From the NCBI GenBank assembly GCA_002441205.1, contig DJVN01000278.1, positions 1 to 11,544 on the forward strand: 11,544 bases of DNA, read 5' to 3'. This DNA comes from Syntrophaceae bacterium UBA6255 (lineage in GTDB: Bacteria; Desulfobacterota; Syntrophia; Syntrophales; Smithellaceae). Under the pieces are notes generated by a model. The model made no database searches, had not been told where the DNA came from, and worked only from the letters and a program-made list of their open reading frames with translations. Position numbers and translations under genes: made by a program. This document shows, piece by piece, positions 7,226-11,544 of the stretch (positions are counted from its first letter, which is position 1; each line of letters starts with the position of its first letter).

Positions 7226-8008
7226 ATGGAATATAAAGACATTCTTTTTAATGTTGAAGAAGAAATTGCGACCATTACATTTAACAGGCCGAAAGTTTTA
7301 AACGCCATGAATTTCGAAATCATGACGGAAATTCTGGACGCGGTGACCATCTGCGAAAAAGATGAAAAAATCAAAGTGCTGATTTTAACCGGCTCGGGCG
7401 ACAAGGCTTTCGTCGCCGGTGCGGACATTTCCCAAATGCAAAACAGCACGACCATTGAAATCCAGCAGATGATGGAACTCGGGCATCGTACGTTGAGGCT
7501 TATCGAAACCATGCCCAAACCATCCATCGCAGCCGTCAACGGTTTTGCATTAGGTGGCGGTACGGAAATATCCTTGGCCTGTGATATCCGCTTTGCTTCG
7601 GAAAAAGCTGTTTTCGGTCAGCCGGAAATATTAATCGGTATTATTCCCGGTTGGGGCGGCACTCAGCGCCTGCCCAGACTTGTCGGAATGGGCATAGCCA
7701 AAGAACTAATTTTGGGAGGCGGACAGATTAACGCCCAGCGCGCCTATGAAATAGGGCTCGTCAACAAAGTATGTCCTCCTGAAAATCTTCTGGAAGAAAC
7801 CCGAAAGTTTGCTTTAAAGCTGGCCAAACTTCCCCCGTTTGCCCTGAAGATGGCCAAGAACGCGATGAACTACGGATTTGATATGTCGCTGGATAATGCC
7901 AATAAACTGGAGATAAGCTGTATCGCGCAGTGCTTCAGCACGCAGGATCAGAAAGAAGGCATGAAGGCTTTTCTGGAAAAGAGAAAACCGGCGTTTACTG
8001 GAAAATAA
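7226..8008 (+). CDS. Enoyl-CoA hydratase/crotonase
   Basis: The 260-residue protein has the normal length for a crotonase-fold enoyl-CoA hydratase, which adds water across the 2,3-double bond of enoyl-CoA in beta-oxidation. The oxyanion-hole segment AFVAGADISQM (61-71) and FALGGGTEISLACDIRF (107-123) are typical. Both catalytic glutamates are present, Glu114 (in GGGTE) and Glu134 (in FGQPEILIG), spaced exactly 20 apart as Glu144 and Glu164 are in the rat enzyme. IPGWGGTQRLPRLVG follows. The pair favours a genuine hydratase over isomerase or dehalogenase relatives. A member acting on cyclic dienoyl- or cyclohexenoyl-CoA cannot be excluded. An AAGGGA ribosome binding site lies 8 bases before the ATG. 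The gene follows the acyl-CoA ligase by 67 bases, across a terminator. It would act downstream of that ligase and an acyl-CoA dehydrogenase not in this window. Confidence 0.95.
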   Translation: MEYKDILFNVEEEIATITFNRPKVLNAMNFEIMTEILDAVTICEKDEKIKVLILTGSGDKAFVAGADISQMQNSTTIEIQQMMELGHRTLRLIETMPKPSIAAVNGFALGGGTEISLACDIRFASEKAVFGQPEILIGIIPGWGGTQRLPRLVGMGIAKELILGGGQINAQRAYEIGLVNKVCPPENLLEETRKFALKLAKLPPFALKMAKNAMNYGFDMSLDNANKLEISCIAQCFSTQDQKEGMKAFLEKRKPAFTGK

Positions 8009-8153
8009 AATAGCGCCTGTTGTTCCAGAAAGTCTGTGAAAGCGGATTGAAGGAGTTCTGATAATTTATTTTCCGGTAATTTCCGAATTAAAATTAATAT
8101 GTCATTGAGAAATCGGCATGGTTCTAGTGATGTCTGCCTGATTCGATGAAAAC

Positions 8154-8981
8154 ATGAAATTATGTAAGATCCATAAATTCGGCGACATTACAGGGTACGA
8201 GCTTGGTTACGGATACGTGGGCAAGCCATATATGACAACTATATTTTATTCTATCGGGAATGTCATTATCGATACGGGACTGTCTCTCGCGAGGAGAGAA
8301 GTCTTGGAGATAGTGCGGGATAAAAAAATCGATTGTATACTTCTAACGCATCACCATGAAGATCATAGCGGGAATGTAACTGCGATGATGAAAGCAAAAC
8401 AGGTTCCTGCCTATGGCCATTCAAAAACCATAGAAAAAATGCGCGACGGTTTCAACATCCTCATGTATCAGCATGTGATGTGGGGAAAGGCGGAAAAAGC
8501 GAATATCTCACCCCTGCCCCGTATGATTAATACAGGAGAGTTTTCATTGATTCCCATTCATGCTCCTGGTCACAGCAAAGATCATACGATTTTTTTCGAG
8601 AAGAATCATGGCTGGTTATTTTGCGGTGATCTTTATCTTGGTTCAAAGATAAAGTATTGTCGCGCCGATGAAAATTTAATCGACACTTTAAATTCTCTCC
8701 GGGAAACATTGAAACTTGATTTTGATTCTCTTTTTTGTGCTCATAATCCAAGAGAACATAACGGACATTTGGCCCTTCAAATGAAACTAGAATTCCTGGA
8801 AAATTTTTGTGGTGAAGTCGGGCATCTGCTAAGCGGTGGATTATCACCAGGAGAGATCATTAAAAAAATGTCGCATAACGAAGTACGTTTTGTGAAAATG
8901 TTTACCTTTGGCAATGTCAGTTTTGAGCAAATGGTTCGTAAGGCGATACAGTATGTTCATGCAAAATCCGGTGCATCTTGA
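8154..8981 (+). CDS. Metallo-beta-lactamase-fold hydrolase
   Basis: The 275-residue protein carries the full metal-ligand set of the metallo-beta-lactamase superfamily: THHHEDH (His66, His68, Asp70, His71), His140 in HAPGHSKDH, Asp159 in FCGDLYLG, and His197 in FCAHNPREH. A binuclear metal hydrolase is therefore expected, probably cytoplasmic, since no signal peptide is seen. The arrangement with a helical C-terminal tail is like the glyoxalase II/LACTB2-like groups, which cleave thioesters or RNA. The substrate is unknown. The 145-bp gap from the enoyl-CoA hydratase is AT-rich and holds no terminator or promoter I can defend, and the Shine-Dalgarno sequence before the ATG is weak. Its AT-richer codon use contrasts with the metabolic genes to the left. 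A link with acyl-CoA metabolism, such as thioesterase activity, is only a guess from position. Confidence 0.85.
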   Translation: MKLCKIHKFGDITGYELGYGYVGKPYMTTIFYSIGNVIIDTGLSLARREVLEIVRDKKIDCILLTHHHEDHSGNVTAMMKAKQVPAYGHSKTIEKMRDGFNILMYQHVMWGKAEKANISPLPRMINTGEFSLIPIHAPGHSKDHTIFFEKNHGWLFCGDLYLGSKIKYCRADENLIDTLNSLRETLKLDFDSLFCAHNPREHNGHLALQMKLEFLENFCGEVGHLLSGGLSPGEIIKKMSHNEVRFVKMFTFGNVSFEQMVRKAIQYVHAKSGAS

Positions 8982-9001
8982 AGGCTTGCGGAAAGGTAAC
9001 A

Positions 9002-9074
9002 GTTCAAGGTGCTACGTTCAAAATTCAACGTTAAAATTAATATAACGTAGAATCTTGAACATTGAACGTAGAAT
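9002..9074. repeat. Clustered TTCAA/TTGAA words with imperfect inverted repeat
   Basis: Arms GTTCAAG...CTACGTT (9002-9018) and AACGTAG...CTTGAAC (9044-9060) form an imperfect palindrome with three central positions in each arm not fully matching. TTCAA occurs at 9003, 9017 and 9024, and TTGAA at 9055 and 9062. The word AACGTAGAAT is repeated directly at 9044 and 9065. It lies between two + strand genes and codes for nothing visible. It resembles low-complexity intergenic repeats rather than a defined transposon. The remaining bases to 9205 show only a weak TTGCAA-N17-CATAAG promoter-like pair (9125-9153). Confidence 0.6.
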
Positions 9075-9205
9075 ATGTTTTATGATTACCAGATTCCGTA
9101 CCAGTGCGAGCTTCCTTCTATATGTTGCAACAAGCGCTTCATCAACACATAAGAAGGCCTTTTCTATATTTTACGAAAAAGATGTTTTTTAATACACGTT
9201 AAAAA

Positions 9206-10882
9206 ATGGAAAAACAAAATAGATCTGAAAACGATGTAACCGCTAAACTTTTCCCCGATTCCGCGGAAAGGCATTACAAATATCCCCTCCTGGGATTTTT
9301 AATATTATCTCTGCTTATCTTCTATGTTTACTATCCCTCTTTTAAGTTTGATTTTATCTATGATGATTTTGTCGTTATCAAAAAGCAGCAATCGCTTACA
9401 GGCATACATGATGTCGTGCGCATATTCCAGGAGAGGCATTATCCCACTCTGCCTTATTACCGCCCGGTCGTCAGGACGACTCTCCTGTTGCAGAAAACAA
9501 TCTATGGTGACAATCCGGCGCCATTCCACCAGTTTAACACCTTCTTGTTATGGATAGCAGCCGTATGTGTATATTGGCTGCTGCGCCAGCCGCAAATAAA
9601 CATGCCCCGGCTTTTGGCTTTCATGATTTCCGGCATTTTTGCTCTTCATCCCGTTGTCTCAGCGAGTGTTTATCCTATCGCTTCCGGTCGTGAAACCCTT
9701 CTTCCCGGAATATTCATGATCCTGACCATGATCAGCTATTTCAAGAAAGGAAAAATCTGGTATATTTGGACACTTGTTTTTTTTACGGTGGCTTTGTTTG
9801 GCAAGGAACAAGCCGTCATGCTTCTGCCTCTCTTTGTTATCGGGGACCTGACCGGGATGAAGGACGATCCTTCCCGGAGAAAGATCAATTACTGGTTAAA
9901 ACGTTACGCACCGATGGCCATAATACTGCTCATCTATATGCAAATCCGTTTCTCATTATTCGAGGGAACGGAATTTTCTCCGACAATCTTCAACGAGCCC
10001 TTGAAACCTTTATTAACGCCTTTTTATGCTTTACAGTCTATTTTTGCCCCATTCTATGATGAGGTATACGAGCCGAGACACGCAAAAATCTGGCTGTCCA
10101 TCCCCCGTTTGGTAATCGCTATGCTATCGGTTTTTGCTTTAAGTTGCGGGATATATAAATATGCTGATCAAGGCCGTTCACTTTTTATTTTTTGGGGATC
10201 ATGGTTCGTATTGAGCATGCTGCCCACGGCCAATGTCATCGTCCAGGAAGCCGCATTTTCAGAACGTTATGTTCTGCAATCCTATCTGGCCCTTCTCATG
10301 ATAGGCGCATTCATTCTTGCACAGATCTGGCGCAAGAAACGGGTCCGGCCATTCATGATCATTATAGGTATCGTGGTCATGATGATCCTGGCTAACTTTA
10401 CCATGAACCGCGGAAACTTTTTTATTGGAGAAGTTGAATTTTATAAGCAATGGATCAGGGTCAATCCTGACCACCCGGATTCCTATTTGGTTTTGAGCGA
10501 AATATACTTGCAGAAAGGGGATATTGATCAGGCTTTACATTACAGTTCCAAGGCGTTCACGCTCAAACCGGATTATATACCGGCACTCGAGCATATGGCA
10601 ATCATCTTGGGGGAGAAGGGCGAATTTGAAAAGGCTGTAGAATATTTCCATCGGGCCCTAGCTCTTAATCCGAATGTGGCAAACACGCGCTTGAATTTCG
10701 GTGTGTTCTATTTCCGGAACAAAAAGTATGAACTCGCGATCAAGGAGTTTAAGAAATGTCTGGAACTCGATCCGTCGAACCCTGTTATTTATTATAATCT
10801 CAGTCTCGTCTATGAAAGCATGAATCAAAAATTACTTGCGGAGGAATATTACAGAAAAGGATATTCACTCTCTTTGAAATAA
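9206..10882 (+). CDS. Polytopic membrane protein with C-terminal TPRs, TMTC/GT-C glycosyltransferase-like
   Basis: The 558-residue protein starts with a short soluble tail and then about nine to ten hydrophobic segments up to residue 400. The first loop holds FIYDDFVVI with Asp53-Asp54, the acidic pair expected at the catalytic loop of GT-C enzymes. Then come YYRPVVRTTLLLQ (84-96) and FHQFNTFLLW (107-116). IFALHPVVSASVYPIASGRETLL (144-166) and FSERYVLQSYLALL (351-364) match the pattern seen in TMTC-type O-mannosyltransferases and bacterial relatives. Four TPRs follow: about 424-457, 458-491, 492-525 and 526-558. The probable role is transfer of a sugar from a lipid donor to a protein on the outer face of the inner membrane, with the TPRs selecting partners. 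This is inferred from family architecture. No Shine-Dalgarno sequence is visible before ATG 9206, but no better in-frame start lies nearby. The neighbours give no clear partner. Confidence 0.8.
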   Translation: MEKQNRSENDVTAKLFPDSAERHYKYPLLGFLILSLLIFYVYYPSFKFDFIYDDFVVIKKQQSLTGIHDVVRIFQERHYPTLPYYRPVVRTTLLLQKTIYGDNPAPFHQFNTFLLWIAAVCVYWLLRQPQINMPRLLAFMISGIFALHPVVSASVYPIASGRETLLPGIFMILTMISYFKKGKIWYIWTLVFFTVALFGKEQAVMLLPLFVIGDLTGMKDDPSRRKINYWLKRYAPMAIILLIYMQIRFSLFEGTEFSPTIFNEPLKPLLTPFYALQSIFAPFYDEVYEPRHAKIWLSIPRLVIAMLSVFALSCGIYKYADQGRSLFIFWGSWFVLSMLPTANVIVQEAAFSERYVLQSYLALLMIGAFILAQIWRKKRVRPFMIIIGIVVMMILANFTMNRGNFFIGEVEFYKQWIRVNPDHPDSYLVLSEIYLQKGDIDQALHYSSKAFTLKPDYIPALEHMAIILGEKGEFEKAVEYFHRALALNPNVANTRLNFGVFYFRNKKYELAIKEFKKCLELDPSNPVIYYNLSLVYESMNQKLLAEEYYRKGYSLSLK

Positions 10883-10915
10883 GATAAGATCACGATCAAA
10901 ATCTTATTATTTTTA
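10878..10915 (+). terminator. Possible weak AT-rich terminator after the TPR membrane protein
   Basis: AATAAGAT (10878-10885) or the overlapping ATAAGAT (10884-10890) can pair with ATCTTATT (10901-10908), followed by ATTTTT. The stem is all A-T but for one or two pairs and overlaps the stop codon, so it would be weak. Confidence 0.35.
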
Positions 10916-11041
10916 AGCATTTCAAGTTCGCTCACAAATTACGTATTTACTTTTTTCATATTGTTTAGTAAAGTACGAAATAATTTAGCTCTCCGATGTT
11001 ATGACGTTTATTCTAAAGAAAGCTTTAAATCATACCCGTTG

Positions 11042-11124
11042 TGTCATTTCGAGGGGCGCAAGCGACGTGAAATCTTTCTTTATATTATGACGTTATAAGA
11101 TTTCTCCCTTCGGCCGAAATGACA
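11042..11124. repeat. 83-bp inverted-repeat element, REP/MITE-like
   Basis: The ends TGTCATTTCG (11042-11051) and CGAAATGACA (11115-11124) are perfect 10-base inverted repeats. Inner arms GAAATCT (11069-11075) and AGATTTC (11098-11104) are also inverted and perfect. The GC-rich middle of each arm can form its own small hairpin (GCGCAAGCG on the left). The pattern of TGTCATT..CGA..GAAATCT with its mirror copy is that of widely dispersed bacterial intergenic repeats. No transposase is encoded. A clear target-site duplication is not seen. Confidence 0.75.
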
Positions 11125-11126
11125 AT

Positions 11127-11155
11127 TTGACAATTACGCAAAGGTTTCCTAAGGT
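11127..11155 (+). promoter_or_regulatory. Possible promoter of the lipoprotein gene
   Basis: A perfect -35 box TTGACA (11127-11132) is followed after 17 bases by TAAGGT (11150-11155), which keeps the first two and last bases of the -10 consensus. It starts three bases after the inverted-repeat element. The -10 is weak, so this is tentative. Confidence 0.35.
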
Positions 11156-11216
11156 CACTTGAGGAAATTTTATTTAAATTAAGTAAATCAAAAATTTGTA
11201 TTACCGGAGGAAAACA

Positions 11217-11544
11217 ATGATTAATAAACTGAGAAAAAAAAGATTTTTAGCCAGAATTTTATTGAATATTATCTGGGCGGTTTTTTTAATTCTGCCGGGT
11301 TGCAGTGGCGGAGGTGGCGGCGGAAGTGATGACGACAATGCCCAGACTAATCTTGAGGGCACATGGAATGTTCATGTCCTGGAAGCCGGTGATGCCAATG
11401 GATGGAGCCGTTATAATGTAACCATCAATGATTCGGGAGAAATAACTTTTAACAATTGTCTCGATTCGTCAGGCAGCACAACCTGCCCCGCAGAAGCGAT
11501 CGTTTGGACCATTAACCAAACAACCAGAGTCATAACGGAAACAA
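11217..11544 (+). CDS. Putative lipoprotein with poly-Gly linker (3' end outside window)
   Basis: The gene opens at ATG 11217, six bases after a GGAGG ribosome binding site, and stays open to the window edge (109 residues seen). It begins with a basic segment (KLRKKR, 4-9), a hydrophobic stretch (about 10-26) and a lipobox-like LPGC, so the mature protein would start with lipidated Cys29. Proline before Gly28 is unusual in a lipobox but tolerated in some lipoproteins. Ser30 at +2 favours outer-membrane sorting if Escherichia coli rules hold. A tether of six glycines and three aspartates (GGGGGGSDDD, 31-40) leads to a domain beginning NLEGTWNVHVLEAG, with two further cysteines (in NNCLD and TTCPA) that may form a disulfide. 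The domain looks beta-rich, and I do not recognise its family. The function is unknown, and the C-terminus must be read outside the window. Confidence 0.8.
   Translation, partial: MINKLRKKRFLARILLNIIWAVFLILPGCSGGGGGGSDDDNAQTNLEGTWNVHVLEAGDANGWSRYNVTINDSGEITFNNCLDSSGSTTCPAEAIVWTINQTTRVITET

Larger units (their letters stand above)
10883..11216. other. 334-bp AT-rich intergenic region
   Basis: No coding frame is supported here. It holds the weak hairpin at its left end, the 83-bp inverted-repeat element at 11042-11124, a direct repeat TTATGACGTT at 10999-11008 and 11085-11094 (the second copy inside the element), a short tandem GACAATTT/GACAATTA at 11121-11136, and a possible promoter for the lipoprotein gene. 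Confidence 0.7.

Noticed and set aside
8009..8153. Small gene or promoter between the hydratase and the metallo-hydrolase gene
   Set aside because: No frame with a start and ribosome binding site is long enough, and TTGA-like boxes at 8047 and 8105 lack a fitting -10 at the right distance.
9002..9074. CRISPR array
   Set aside because: The repeated words are only 5-10 bases long, unevenly spaced and in both orientations, with no regular repeat-spacer pattern.
11042..11124. Insertion sequence or transposon
   Set aside because: It has terminal inverted repeats but only 83 bases and no coding capacity, so at most it is a non-autonomous repeat.

Overview
The window looks like a chromosomal segment of an anaerobic, syntrophic fatty- or aromatic-acid degrader of the Syntrophus/Smithella type (Syntrophales, Desulfobacterota, formerly Deltaproteobacteria). 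This placement is an inference from gene content. An AMP-forming acetyl-CoA synthetase, both Etf subunits and a membrane-bound iron-sulfur oxidoreductase of the Etf:(methyl)menaquinone oxidoreductase (EMO) type stand in a row. They are followed by an acyl-CoA ligase and an enoyl-CoA hydratase. No taxonomic marker gene is present, so the genus is not proven.

Left part (1-8008), all on the + strand: the C-terminal part of acs, etfB, etfA, the EMO-type oxidoreductase, a FadD-like acyl-CoA ligase and a crotonase. Together they would activate a fatty or related acid with ATP (ligase), hydrate the enoyl-CoA (crotonase) and take electrons from acyl-CoA dehydrogenases (EtfAB). EMO would pass those electrons to the membrane quinone pool, and Acs would interconvert acetyl-CoA and acetate. 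An acyl-CoA dehydrogenase, a 3-hydroxyacyl-CoA dehydrogenase and a thiolase are not in the window. Clear rho-independent terminators follow acs, the EMO gene and the ligase. The hairpin between etfA and the EMO gene lacks a U-tract, so etfBA and EMO may be partly co-transcribed. A strong sigma-70-like promoter lies in front of the ligase.

Right part (8009-11544), also + strand, is visibly more AT-rich and less tightly packed. It holds a metallo-beta-lactamase-fold hydrolase with a full set of metal ligands, a polytopic membrane protein of the TMTC/GT-C type with four C-terminal TPRs, and the start of a lipoprotein with a poly-glycine linker. Its intergenic DNA carries a cluster of TTCAA/TTGAA words (about 9002-9074) and an 83-bp inverted-repeat element (11042-11124) that resembles a dispersed non-coding repeat. 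This side reads as an accessory region next to a core metabolic locus.

There is no CRISPR array, tRNA, rRNA, transposase or phage gene that I can see. The most interesting reading is the left part as one compact energy-conservation module, in which the AMP and PPi made by the ligase could be reused by Acs running towards acetate and ATP.
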